From: an uncultured Flavobacteriaceae bacterium
Lineage (GTDB): Bacteria; Bacteroidota; Bacteroidia; Flavobacteriales; Flavobacteriaceae
Direction of reading: 5' to 3'
Assembly (NCBI GenBank): GCA_913048115.1
Contig: CAJWVI010000021.1
Location: 1-36,635, forward strand
Length of the DNA: 36,635 nt
The position numbers were made by a program, and so were the translations under genes. This document shows positions 15,251-23,406 of this stretch, in pieces. The first letter of the stretch is position 1, and every line of letters begins with the position of its first letter. The notes beneath the pieces were generated by a model, which saw nothing but the letters and a program-made list of their open reading frames with translations, was not told the origin of the DNA and made no database searches.

Positions 15251-16699
15251 ATGAGTAAATATACAGAAGACGATTTAAAAAAAGAACTTGAAACCAAAGA
15301 ATACGAGTATGGTTTTTATACAGACCTAGAGAGCGAAACATTCCCTGTAGGACTCAACGAGGATATTGTTCGTGCTATTTCAAAGAAAAAAGAAGAACCA
15401 CAATGGATGACCCAATGGAGGCTTGAGGCTTTTAAAGTTTGGAAATCAATGCAAGAGCCTGAGTGGGCAAATGTAAATTATACAAAACCAGATTTTCAAG
15501 CAATTGCATATTATTCTGCGCCAAAGGCAGTAGATCCCAACAAAACATTAGATGATGTAGATCCAGAATTAATAGCAATGTATAAAAAGCTTGGTATTTC
15601 TGTAGATGAGCAGAAAAAAATGAACAACGTAGCTATGGATATCGTGGTAGATTCTGTTTCTGTTGCTACTACCTTTAAAAAGACACTTGGCGAGAAAGGT
15701 ATTATTTTTATGAGTATTTCTGAGGCTATTAAAGAACATCCAGAGCTTGTGAGAAAATATCTTGGTACGGTAGTGCCTACCAAAGACAACTTCTATGCAT
15801 CTTTAAACAGTGCTGTTTTTAGTGATGGCTCTTTTTGTTATATCCCTAAAGGAGTAAGATGCCCGATGGAGCTATCTACCTATTTTAGAATTAATCAAGC
15901 AGGAACAGGGCAGTTTGAAAGAACACTCTTGATTGCAGATCAAGGAAGTTATGTATCCTACCTAGAAGGATGTACCGCACCAAGTCGTGATGAAAACCAA
16001 TTACACGCTGCCGTTGTAGAGCTTATTGCTTTAGATGACGCAGAAATTAAATATAGCACCGTACAAAACTGGTTTCCTGGAACTGCAGAAGGTAAAGGTG
16101 GTGTTTATAATTTTGTAACCAAAAGAGGCTTGTGTGAGAAAAACGCAAAAATTTCTTGGACACAAGTAGAAACGGGAAGTGCCGTTACCTGGAAATACCC
16201 TAGCTGTATTTTAAAAGGTGATAATAGCATTGGAGAGTTTTACTCTATTGCTGTAACCAATAATTATCAGCAAGCAGATACCGGTACAAAGATGATTCAT
16301 TTGGGCAAAAACACACGCAGCACTATCATTAGTAAAGGTGTTTCTGCTGGAAAATCTCAAAATAGCTACCGTGGCCTAGTTAAAATCCATGCTAGCGCAG
16401 AAAATGCACGTAATTTCTCTCAATGTGATTCTCTATTGATGGGAAATGCTTGTGGAGCTCACACCTTTCCATACATTGAGGTAAAAAACAAAACAGCTCA
16501 AATAGAGCATGAGGCTACCACTAGTAAAATTGGTGAAGACCAAATATTTTATTGTAACCAAAGAGGTATTGACACAGAAAAAGCGATAGCTCTTGTTGTA
16601 AACGGCTTCAGCAAAGAGGTGTTAAACAAACTCCCTATGGAATTTGCAGTAGAGGCTCAAAAATTACTAGAAATAAGCCTAGAGGGTTCTGTAGGATAG
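15251..16699 (+). CDS. sufB: Fe-S cluster scaffold subunit SufB
   Basis: A 482-residue core subunit of the cytosolic SufBC2D scaffold on which Fe-S clusters are assembled. Typical segments are [16 protein letters not shown] near the N-terminus, the beta-helix with [40 protein letters not shown] and [20 protein letters not shown], and the C-terminal [16 protein letters not shown]. Cys401 in that last motif is probably the equivalent of E. coli SufB Cys405, which takes part in sulfur transfer and cluster building. Length matches the family. A lipoprotein gene, not sufC, comes next after 34 bases. Confidence 0.97.
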   Translation: MSKYTEDDLKKELETKEYEYGFYTDLESETFPVGLNEDIVRAISKKKEEPQWMTQWRLEAFKVWKSMQEPEWANVNYTKPDFQAIAYYSAPKAVDPNKTLDDVDPELIAMYKKLGISVDEQKKMNNVAMDIVVDSVSVATTFKKTLGEKGIIFMSISEAIKEHPELVRKYLGTVVPTKDNFYASLNSAVFSDGSFCYIPKGVRCPMELSTYFRINQAGTGQFERTLLIADQGSYVSYLEGCTAPSRDENQLHAAVVELIALDDAEIKYSTVQNWFPGTAEGKGGVYNFVTKRGLCEKNAKISWTQVETGSAVTWKYPSCILKGDNSIGEFYSIAVTNNYQQADTGTKMIHLGKNTRSTIISKGVSAGKSQNSYRGLVKIHASAENARNFSQCDSLLMGNACGAHTFPYIEVKNKTAQIEHEATTSKIGEDQIFYCNQRGIDTEKAIALVVNGFSKEVLNKLPMEFAVEAQKLLEISLEGSVG

Positions 16700-16733
16700 T
16701 CTAGAAAAACTAAAATAAAAACAACCAACAACC

Positions 16734-17171
16734 ATGAAAAAATTTATTACAATTATTGTCATACTTATTACGGTTTATGCCTGTAAGAATAAACAAGAGG
16801 CAGATAAAAAAGAATTAATTACAACTGCAAACTCAAATCTAGCAGTTTATAAAGGAGAATTTATATTTACAGACGGTGCTGCGGTCTTAAAAGGAACCGA
16901 TTTTATTTATGGTGTTGTCATTGATGACAAAATGAAAGAATTGGCAGAAAAAGTAGCGCCCTCAAAAAAGAATGCCTTTGATATGGTTCCTGTAATAGTG
17001 ACAGGAACAGTATCCCCAGGACCTGAAGATAAAGAAACTTGGGATGAGTTTTTAACAATAATCGACATTGTGCAGGTAAGTCCTAAACCCGCTAAGGCAG
17101 ATGTTAAGATAAAAGCAGGTACTGTGGCAAAAAAGGCTACAGCATCTATTAAAAAAGAAGAGAAAAAATAA
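16734..17171 (+). CDS. Lipoprotein inside the SUF operon, possible NlpE C-terminal-like OB domain
   Basis: A 145-residue lipoprotein (leader ending VYAC, Cys17, then K-N-K-Q-E). The mature part has one small beta domain: YKGEFIFTDGAAVLKGTDFIYGVVID, then PVIVTGTVSP and FLTIIDIVQV. This resembles the OB-fold C-terminal domain of NlpE-type lipoproteins (y-x-G-x-h-x-y-x-x-D-x-A-x-h ... L-V-T-x-x-G); the likeness is weak and by eye. A lysine/alanine-rich tail follows. Only one base separates its stop from the sufC start, so translation is likely coupled. The product would sit in the envelope while all SUF proteins are cytosolic, so its role in or beside Fe-S assembly is unknown. Confidence 0.75.
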   Translation: MKKFITIIVILITVYACKNKQEADKKELITTANSNLAVYKGEFIFTDGAAVLKGTDFIYGVVIDDKMKELAEKVAPSKKNAFDMVPVIVTGTVSPGPEDKETWDEFLTIIDIVQVSPKPAKADVKIKAGTVAKKATASIKKEEKK

Positions 17172-17172
17172 T

Positions 17173-17922
17173 ATGTTACAAATAAAAGATGTGTACGCAA
17201 GTGTAGAAGGGAAGGATATTCTTAAAGGGATTTCTCTTACAGTAAATGCAGGAGAAGTTCATGCTATTATGGGGCCCAATGGAGCTGGAAAAAGCACACT
17301 GGCTTCAATTATTGCAGGAAAAGAGGAGTTTGAACTAACCAAAGGAGAAATAACAATTAACGATGAAGACATCACAGAGTTGGGTGCAGAAGAACGCGCA
17401 CACAAAGGTGTTTTTCTTTCTTTTCAATATCCTGTAGAGATTCCTGGTGTTTCAGTTACAAATTTCATCAAAACAGCTATCAACGAGAACAGAAAAGCCA
17501 AAGGTCTTGAGGATATGCCGGCTAGTGAGATGTTAAAAAAGATCAAGGAAAAAGCAGACTTACTTGAAATAGATCGTAAATTTTTATCCCGTTCACTTAA
17601 CGTAGGATTTTCTGGAGGTGAGAAAAAACGTAATGAAATTTTCCAGATGGCAATGCTAGAGCCTAAACTGGCAATACTAGACGAAACAGATTCTGGTCTT
17701 GATATTGACGCCCTTAAGGTTGTTGCCAATGGAGTAAACAAACTTAAAAATAAAGACAATGCTGTAATTATTATTACACACTACCAAAGATTATTAGATT
17801 ATATAGTTCCAGACTTTGTACATGTTATAATGGACGGTAAAATTGTAAAATCTGGAACAAAACAACTAGCATATGAGCTAGAAGAAAAAGGATACGACTG
17901 GATTAAAGAAGAGTTGGTTTAA
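17173..17922 (+). CDS. sufC: SUF system ABC-type ATPase SufC
   Basis: A 249-residue ATPase of the SufBC2D scaffold; it drives the conformational change needed for cluster assembly rather than transport. Visible motifs are Walker A GPNGAGKST (about 34-42), the Q-loop region FLSFQYPVEIPGVS, the signature FSGGEKKRNEIFQM, Walker B LAILDETDSGLDIDAL and the switch histidine in IITHYQRLL. ETDSGLD and SGGEKKR are the SufC-specific forms. It starts 1 base after the lipoprotein gene and is followed by sufD after 34 bases. Confidence 0.97.
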   Translation: MLQIKDVYASVEGKDILKGISLTVNAGEVHAIMGPNGAGKSTLASIIAGKEEFELTKGEITINDEDITELGAEERAHKGVFLSFQYPVEIPGVSVTNFIKTAINENRKAKGLEDMPASEMLKKIKEKADLLEIDRKFLSRSLNVGFSGGEKKRNEIFQMAMLEPKLAILDETDSGLDIDALKVVANGVNKLKNKDNAVIIITHYQRLLDYIVPDFVHVIMDGKIVKSGTKQLAYELEEKGYDWIKEELV

Positions 17923-17956
17923 CCAACCTCAGTATTTAAAATTCTGAATTAAAAAA

Positions 17957-19270
17957 ATGAGTTTAAAAGAAAAATTACAATCCTCATACCTTGCTTTTGA
18001 AGATCACCTTCAAGCAGATTCGCCGTTACATGATGTGCGCAATGAAGCCATGAAGTGTTTTGAAGCCAAGGGGTTTCCTAGCAAAAAAGAGGAGGCCTGG
18101 AAATATACATCACTAAATGCTTTGTTGAAAAAAGAGTATAGCATTTTTCCGAAAAACGAAAATGCTATCGAGTTTAAGGACGTGAAAGAATACTTCTTAA
18201 ACGACATAGACACCTATAAAGTAGTATTTATAGATGGAATATATAGTTCTTTTTTGTCGCAAATAACACATGATGTTATTGATGTTTGTTTGATGTCATC
18301 TGCCCTAAACAAATCTAAATATAGCTCTATTATAGAGACCTACTTTAACAAAGCTGCCAACTCAGATAGTTTGACATCTTTAAACACCGCCTTTGCAAAA
18401 GAAGGAGCATACATACGTATCGCCAAACATAAAGAAGCGCAAAAACCTATTGAGATAATCAACTTTGCAACAGGAACAGAGGCTGCCACAATGCTACAAC
18501 CTCGTAACTTGATTATTGTTGAGGAAAATGCACATGTTCAAATTATTGAACGCCACCAAAGTTTGAATAAAAACGAAGTGCTCACCAATAGCGTTACAGA
18601 GATATTTTTAGAGAAAAGAGCTAATGTAGATTACTATAAAATTCAAAACGACACACAAAACGCTTCGTTAATTGATAGCACGTTTATCAACCAAGAACGT
18701 GAAAGTATTTGTAGTGTTCATACATTTTCTTTTGGAGGAAAAATGACACGTAATAACCTAAACTTCAAACAGCTTGGAGAGCGGTGCGATTCCATTTTAA
18801 ATGGAGTCACTATTATTGAAGACAAACAACATGTAGACCACAATACATTGGTGCATCATATTGCCGAAAACTGTGAAAGCCATCAAGACTACAAAGGTGT
18901 TTTTGATGATAGCGCTACTGGTGTATTTAATGGTAAGGTTTACGTAGAAAAAGAAGCGCAAAAGCTAGATGCCTTCCAGAAAAATAATAATATTTTAATT
19001 AGTGACAAAGCAACCATCAATGCAAAACCTCAATTAGAGATTTTTGCAGATGATGTAAAATGCTCTCATGGTTGTACTATTGGTCAACTAGACGAAGACG
19101 CATTATTTTATTTACGTTCTCGTGGTATCGCCACCAAAGAAGCCAGGGCTTTACTAATGTATGCTTTCGCTAATACCGTACTAGAAAGTGTAAAGATCCC
19201 AGAATTGAAAGGACGTATCAATAAATTGATCGCCAATAAAATTGGTGTTAACTTAGGGTTTGATCTTTAA
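17957..19270 (+). CDS. sufD: Fe-S cluster scaffold subunit SufD
   Basis: A 437-residue paralogue of SufB that completes the SufBC2D scaffold and is needed for iron acquisition. EEAWKYTSLNALLKK near the N-terminus, the beta-helix core, and KCSHGCTIGQLDEDALFYLRSRGI near the C-terminus are diagnostic. His371 in SHGCT is probably the equivalent of E. coli SufD His360 at the scaffold interface. It is followed by a 124-base gap before sufS, the longest inside the operon. The gap has only a six-base inverted repeat (ATAGGT/ACCTAT), too weak to call a terminator. Confidence 0.95.
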   Translation: MSLKEKLQSSYLAFEDHLQADSPLHDVRNEAMKCFEAKGFPSKKEEAWKYTSLNALLKKEYSIFPKNENAIEFKDVKEYFLNDIDTYKVVFIDGIYSSFLSQITHDVIDVCLMSSALNKSKYSSIIETYFNKAANSDSLTSLNTAFAKEGAYIRIAKHKEAQKPIEIINFATGTEAATMLQPRNLIIVEENAHVQIIERHQSLNKNEVLTNSVTEIFLEKRANVDYYKIQNDTQNASLIDSTFINQERESICSVHTFSFGGKMTRNNLNFKQLGERCDSILNGVTIIEDKQHVDHNTLVHHIAENCESHQDYKGVFDDSATGVFNGKVYVEKEAQKLDAFQKNNNILISDKATINAKPQLEIFADDVKCSHGCTIGQLDEDALFYLRSRGIATKEARALLMYAFANTVLESVKIPELKGRINKLIANKIGVNLGFDL

Positions 19271-19394
19271 TTCTTAAAATATCAATAGGTGCAGCGCAGT
19301 TGAAACCTATATAAAAACATACCGTTTAAGTTCTCCACAGCGCTTGAACAGACATCAAAATAGATTATTAAATTAGTCTCAAACACCCCCATAT

Positions 19395-20609
19395 ATGTTT
19401 GATTTAACTACGATAAGAAAAGATTTTCCTATACTCTCAAGAAAGGTAAATGGAAAGCCTCTGGTGTATTTAGATAATGCAGCTACATCTCAAAAACCAC
19501 AGCAGGTCATTGATTGTATCGTAGATTATTATTCAAATTATAATGCAAACATACACAGAGGAGTTCACGCACTTTCTCAAGAAGCTACAGACAAGTACGA
19601 AGCAGCTCGAAAAAAAATACAACAACACTTTGGTATTGCAAAAGCACAGGAGGTCATTATTACCTCTGGAACCACACACAGCATCAATATAGTGGCAAAT
19701 GGCTTTTCAAGCCTACTTACACCAGGTGATGAAATTATTGTTTCGCAACTAGAGCACCATTCTAATATCGTGCCATGGCAAATGTTATGCAAACGTACAG
19801 GTGCTGTCTTGAAGGTAATACCAATGAATCAAGCAGGTGGGCTAGAAATGGATGCATACCAGTCTCTATTGTCAAGCAAAACAAAGCTAGTATTTGTAAA
19901 TCACATTTCAAATACATTAGGAACGATCAATCCAATTGCTTTTATGACAGAAAAAGCACACGAAGTTGGAGCGGCTATTCTTATAGATGGGGCACAGTCT
20001 TGCTCGCATATCAAACCAGATTTAGTTGCATTAGATTGTGATTTCTATGTAACCTCTGCACACAAAATGTGCGGCCCAACTGGAGTTGGAATGTTGTATG
20101 GAAAAGAGGCTTGGCTAGAAAAACTACCTCCATACCAAGGTGGTGGTGAGATGATAGACCAGGTAACCTTTGAACAAACAACCTACGCAGGGCTTCCTCA
20201 TAAATTTGAAGCAGGCACGCCTAATGTTTGTGGAGGTATTGCTTTTGGTGCTGCCATAGACTATCTCAATAGTATTGGGTTTGACTCCATTGCAGCGCAT
20301 GAAGCTGAGCTTTTAAGCTATGCTACAGAAAAATTATTAGCAATTGAAGGATTAAAAATTTACGGTACTTCAAAAGAAAAAACATCAGTAATCTCTTTTA
20401 ATATAAACGGCATCCATGCGTATGATATTGGTACTATTGTTGATAAATTAGGCATAGCAGTGCGCACAGGGCAACATTGTACCCAGCCTATTATGGATTA
20501 CTTTAATATTTCTGGAACAGTACGAGCTTCTTTTGCTTTTTACAACTCACTTGAAGAAATTGATGTTTTGGCAGCAGCGGTTGAAAGAGCCAAAATGATG
20601 CTGTCTTAA
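19395..20609 (+). CDS. sufS: Cysteine desulfurase SufS (PLP-dependent)
   Basis: A 404-residue group II cysteine desulfurase that removes sulfur from cysteine, giving alanine and an enzyme persulfide passed to SufE. The PLP lysine is K224 in TSAHKMCGPTG, the catalytic cysteine is C362 in VRTGQHCTQPIM, and H121 in LEHHSNIVPW stacks on PLP. DNAATSQKP and RGVHALS are further family markers. The short loop before the active cysteine fits the SufS type. It belongs to the SUF operon, with the META lipoprotein gene 11 bases downstream. Confidence 0.96.
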   Translation: MFDLTTIRKDFPILSRKVNGKPLVYLDNAATSQKPQQVIDCIVDYYSNYNANIHRGVHALSQEATDKYEAARKKIQQHFGIAKAQEVIITSGTTHSINIVANGFSSLLTPGDEIIVSQLEHHSNIVPWQMLCKRTGAVLKVIPMNQAGGLEMDAYQSLLSSKTKLVFVNHISNTLGTINPIAFMTEKAHEVGAAILIDGAQSCSHIKPDLVALDCDFYVTSAHKMCGPTGVGMLYGKEAWLEKLPPYQGGGEMIDQVTFEQTTYAGLPHKFEAGTPNVCGGIAFGAAIDYLNSIGFDSIAAHEAELLSYATEKLLAIEGLKIYGTSKEKTSVISFNINGIHAYDIGTIVDKLGIAVRTGQHCTQPIMDYFNISGTVRASFAFYNSLEEIDVLAAAVERAKMMLS

Positions 20610-20620
20610 AAAATAAAATC

Positions 20621-21049
20621 ATGAAACAATTATTCCTAGCCATTATACTTTTTTGCTTCATAGCCTCTGGCTGTAATGAAACAAAAAAAATAATTGCAGA
20701 TGCTGGTGAAACAGACTTAGCTGGAAGCTATACAATAGTTACCATTAACGATGAAGCTATTTTACCTTTGGCATCCTTACGTTTTACCAACACAGATAAC
20801 ACAATCAGCGGGAATTCTGGGTGTAATGATTTTGGCGGGACATACAAACAAGATGCCGCGGCTATTAAAATAGGGCAACTTATGACGACTAAAGCGTATT
20901 GTGAGGGAGTTATGAAAAACGAGTATGCTCTGTTAAACGCCCTGAAAAACGTAGCGTCATTTGTTATAACAAAAGGGGTACTTACTTTATATTCAAAACA
21001 AGGCACAAAGACCTTGCTTACTGCTATAAAAAAGAAAGAATTACTATGA
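20621..21049 (+). CDS. META-domain lipoprotein within the SUF operon
   Basis: A 142-residue lipoprotein: leader ending IASGC (Cys18) and a META (HslJ-like) domain with LAGSYTIVTINDE, the hallmark ISGNSGCNDFGGTYK and MTTKAYCEGVMKNEYALLNAL, then VLTLYSKQGTKTLL. META proteins are linked to heat shock, envelope stress and novobiocin resistance in E. coli; their biochemical role is unknown. Its stop overlaps the sufE start by four bases (ATGA), so the two are translationally coupled. It is the second envelope lipoprotein in this operon. Confidence 0.88.
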   Translation: MKQLFLAIILFCFIASGCNETKKIIADAGETDLAGSYTIVTINDEAILPLASLRFTNTDNTISGNSGCNDFGGTYKQDAAAIKIGQLMTTKAYCEGVMKNEYALLNALKNVASFVITKGVLTLYSKQGTKTLLTAIKKKELL

Positions 21050-21471
21050 CCATTAAAGCGATACAAGAAGAACTTATAGAGGAATTTGCCATGTTTGATG
21101 ACTGGATGCAACGCTATGAGTATATGATAGATTTAGGCAAGTCTCTTCCTTTAATTGATGAAGAAAACAAAACCGAGGAACGCGTTATTAAAGGATGCCA
21201 AAGCAAAGTATGGCTAGATGCAGAACTTAAAGGAGATAAAATGGTGTTCTCTGCAGATAGTGATGCAATTATCACTAAAGGTATTATTGCCATTTTAATA
21301 CGAACGTATAATAACCAAACACCTACAGATATTTTAAACGCAAAACTAGATTTCATTGATGAAATTGGTCTAAAAGAACACTTATCTGCCACACGAGCTA
21401 ATGGCTTAACCTCTATGATTAAGAAATTAAAATTATATGCAACCGCATATCAAGCAAAATTAAATAGTTAG
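21046..21471 (+). CDS. sufE: Sulfur acceptor protein SufE
   Basis: A 141-residue cytosolic partner of SufS that takes the persulfide sulfur and stimulates the desulfurase. The acceptor cysteine is C51 in ERVIKGCQSKVWL, and the family pattern L-P-x-h near residues 34-37, FSADSDAIITKGIIAIL and GLKEHLSATRANGL is complete. The ATG lies in the ATGA overlap with the META gene. Length matches E. coli SufE. The next gene starts 49 bases on. Confidence 0.95.
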   Translation: MTIKAIQEELIEEFAMFDDWMQRYEYMIDLGKSLPLIDEENKTEERVIKGCQSKVWLDAELKGDKMVFSADSDAIITKGIIAILIRTYNNQTPTDILNAKLDFIDEIGLKEHLSATRANGLTSMIKKLKLYATAYQAKLNS

Positions 21472-21520
21472 TATTTTTAAGATAGCTTAAAATTTAAAAC
21501 ACATTATACAAAAAAGCGTT

Positions 21521-21847
21521 ATGGAAGAACAAACAATAGACACACAGGCATTAGGAGAAAAGATTGTAAAAGTTTTGAAGTCAATTTATGATCCAGAAAT
21601 TCCTGTAGACATTTATGAACTTGGTCTTATCTATGATGTTTTTGTAAATGAAGATTGTAATGTAAAAATACTAATGACACTTACAACTCCAAACTGTCCC
21701 GTAGCAGAAACATTACCTGTAGAAGTTGAGGACAAAGTAAAGTCTCTCAAAATGGTTAATGATGCAGAGGTTGAAATCACCTTCGACCCACCTTGGACTC
21801 AAGACTTAATGAGCGAAGAAGCAAAGTTAGAGTTAGGAATGTTGTAA
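21521..21847 (+). CDS. sufT: DUF59/MIP18-family Fe-S assembly protein, SufT-like
   Basis: A 108-residue protein of the MIP18 (DUF59) family, with IYDPEIPVDIYELGLIYDV, the conserved cysteine in TPNCPVAETLP, and the C-terminal VEITFDPPWTQDLMSEEAKLELGML. SufT-type members help maturation of Fe-S proteins in bacteria, and eukaryotic relatives act in late cytosolic Fe-S targeting. Its position in the operon supports the SufT reading; the same fold occurs in the phenylacetate-pathway protein PaaD, which the context argues against. It is followed after 10 bases by the DUF2480 gene. Confidence 0.9.
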   Translation: MEEQTIDTQALGEKIVKVLKSIYDPEIPVDIYELGLIYDVFVNEDCNVKILMTLTTPNCPVAETLPVEVEDKVKSLKMVNDAEVEITFDPPWTQDLMSEEAKLELGML

Positions 21848-21857
21848 TTTTAGTTTT

Positions 21858-22361
21858 ATGTCAAACCAAATCGTAAATAGAGTAGCCAATAGCATCCTTA
21901 AAACGATAGACCTAGAAGAATTATATCCTCAAGGCACAAGAGTTGCCTTTGACATTGCACCTTGGCTGCAAGAAGGTATTATTTTACGAGAAAAAAACTT
22001 TAGGGAGGCCGTTTCAAATCACCCTTGGGAACAATATAAAAACAATTTTGTTTCTATTCACTGTAGTACTGACTCCATAATTCCTGCCTGGGCATTTATG
22101 CTTATTGCTACAAAGCTAACACCCCATGCTCAAAAGACAGTTATAGGGTCACAAGAGGTATTAGAAACCATTCTGTTTACTGAAGTTTTAAATATGCTAG
22201 ATCTTAGCTCATACAAAGATACGCCCGTTATTATTAAAGGATGTGCAAACAAGCCTATCCCGCCTGCAGCTTATGGTATGCTTATTTCAAAATTACAGCC
22301 CATTGCAAAAAGCATTATGTATGGAGAAGCATGTTCTTCTGTGCCACTCTACAAAAGATAA
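21858..22361 (+). CDS. DUF2480 family protein, candidate SUF accessory factor
   Basis: A 167-residue soluble protein without signal peptide. VNRVANSILKTIDLEELYP, FDIAPWLQEGIILREKNFRE, HPWEQYKNNFVSIHCSTDSI and the C-terminal GEACSSVPLYKR identify DUF2480, a family I know from Bacteroidota with no assigned function. Three cysteines (C69, C129, C159) sit in conserved-looking motifs (IHCST, KGCAN, EACSS) and could bind a metal or carry sulfur. It follows the sufT-like gene by 10 bases as the last gene of the operon. A role in Fe-S biogenesis is inference from gene order. Confidence 0.85.
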   Translation: MSNQIVNRVANSILKTIDLEELYPQGTRVAFDIAPWLQEGIILREKNFREAVSNHPWEQYKNNFVSIHCSTDSIIPAWAFMLIATKLTPHAQKTVIGSQEVLETILFTEVLNMLDLSSYKDTPVIIKGCANKPIPPAAYGMLISKLQPIAKSIMYGEACSSVPLYKR

Positions 22362-22388
22362 GTAGCTCCCCGATCTAGACATCTCTAT

Positions 22389-22416
22389 TTGCTTTTTAAA
22401 AAAATTATTATCTTTA
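22389..22416 (+). promoter_or_regulatory. Promoter-like TTG-N17-TATCTTTA before the DUF3078 gene
   Basis: TTG at 22389-22391 and TATCTTTA at 22409-22416 with a 17-base spacer fit the Bacteroidota -33/-7 pattern with one mismatch in the last -7 base. The -7 box ends 16 bases before the ATG, which separates this gene from the SUF operon. Confidence 0.5.
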
Positions 22417-22432
22417 TGTAAATAAATAGAAC

Positions 22433-23341
22433 ATGAAAAACTTATTGCTTTCAATATCATTATGCTTGTTGACTTTTAGTGGATTTACTCAAGAACAAGA
22501 AGCTCCAAAAAATGCATGGACCAAAAGCGGTAGCCTATCATTACTTTTTAATCAAGCAGCATTTAATACACAATGGCAAGGTGGAGGAACTTCAAACTAC
22601 GCAGCTAATCTTGGACTCACATGTAATGCTAACTACAAAAAAGATAAAATTACCTGGGATAACAGACTCGTTATAGAGTATGGTATTGCCAGTCAAAAAG
22701 ATCAAGAGTTTACAAGAAAAACAAGCGACCGTTTTGAATTTAACTCATTAGTGGGAAAAGAAATTAAAAAAAGTCTTTGGCACTATTCTTTTTTCTTAAA
22801 CGCCAGGACCCAGCTTACCAGTGGGTATACTTTTGGAGAAGATACAGACGGAAATGAAGTAAGAACAGAAAATACAAAATTTTTATCTCCTGGTTATTTT
22901 CAAATAGGTCCGGGTATGCTTTGGAAAAAGAACGACAACTTAAAAGTAAACATCGCACCGGCAACAGCTCGATTAATTATAGTGGATGGAATATTCACTA
23001 ATGTTGGCCAAGATCAATCAAATATTGATGCTTTTAATGAAAGCAGTTATTTTGGCGTGAAAGCCAACCAAACAAGCCGTTTTGAGTTTGGTGCTGCCAT
23101 AGGAGCATATGGTAAATTTACCCTGTTTAAAAATGTGGTGATGGAAAACACACTTAATGTGTACAGTAACTATCTTGAAGACCCTCAAAATATAGATGTT
23201 GATTATACTATGAATTTACTAATGTCTGTAAACAAATGGATTACTGCCAATGTAACCTTCCAGTCTATTTATGATGATAATGCTGTAAAAGGATTTCAAA
23301 TTAGAGAAGCATTGGGCATAGGTATAACATACGGTTTCTGA
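22433..23341 (+). CDS. DUF3078 family outer-membrane-type protein
   Basis: A 302-residue exported protein. A signal peptide (about 1-20, ending FSGFTQ) is followed by the family opening AWTKSGSLSLLFNQAAFNTQWQ-GGGTSNYA, then alternating amphipathic strands (WDNRLVIEYGI, DRFEFNSLVGKEI, SLWHYSFFLNARTQ, FEFGAAIGAYGKFTLF) and a terminal GITYGF. The pattern is that of a beta-barrel ending in an aromatic residue, so an outer-membrane location is likely. The family is common in Bacteroidota and has no known function. It is convergent with hflX, with a 65-base gap and no clear terminator. Confidence 0.82.
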   Translation: MKNLLLSISLCLLTFSGFTQEQEAPKNAWTKSGSLSLLFNQAAFNTQWQGGGTSNYAANLGLTCNANYKKDKITWDNRLVIEYGIASQKDQEFTRKTSDRFEFNSLVGKEIKKSLWHYSFFLNARTQLTSGYTFGEDTDGNEVRTENTKFLSPGYFQIGPGMLWKKNDNLKVNIAPATARLIIVDGIFTNVGQDQSNIDAFNESSYFGVKANQTSRFEFGAAIGAYGKFTLFKNVVMENTLNVYSNYLEDPQNIDVDYTMNLLMSVNKWITANVTFQSIYDDNAVKGFQIREALGIGITYGF

Positions 23342-23406
23342 AAAATTATTTAACATTATACTCCTGGCTTACCTGAGATAGGGTGTAACTGTATCCCTTG
23401 CTATAT

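Noticed and set aside
19286-19312. ATAGGT/ACCTAT inverted repeat between sufD and sufS as a terminator
   Set aside because: Only six pairs with a 14-base loop and no clear T-run; not enough to split the operon.
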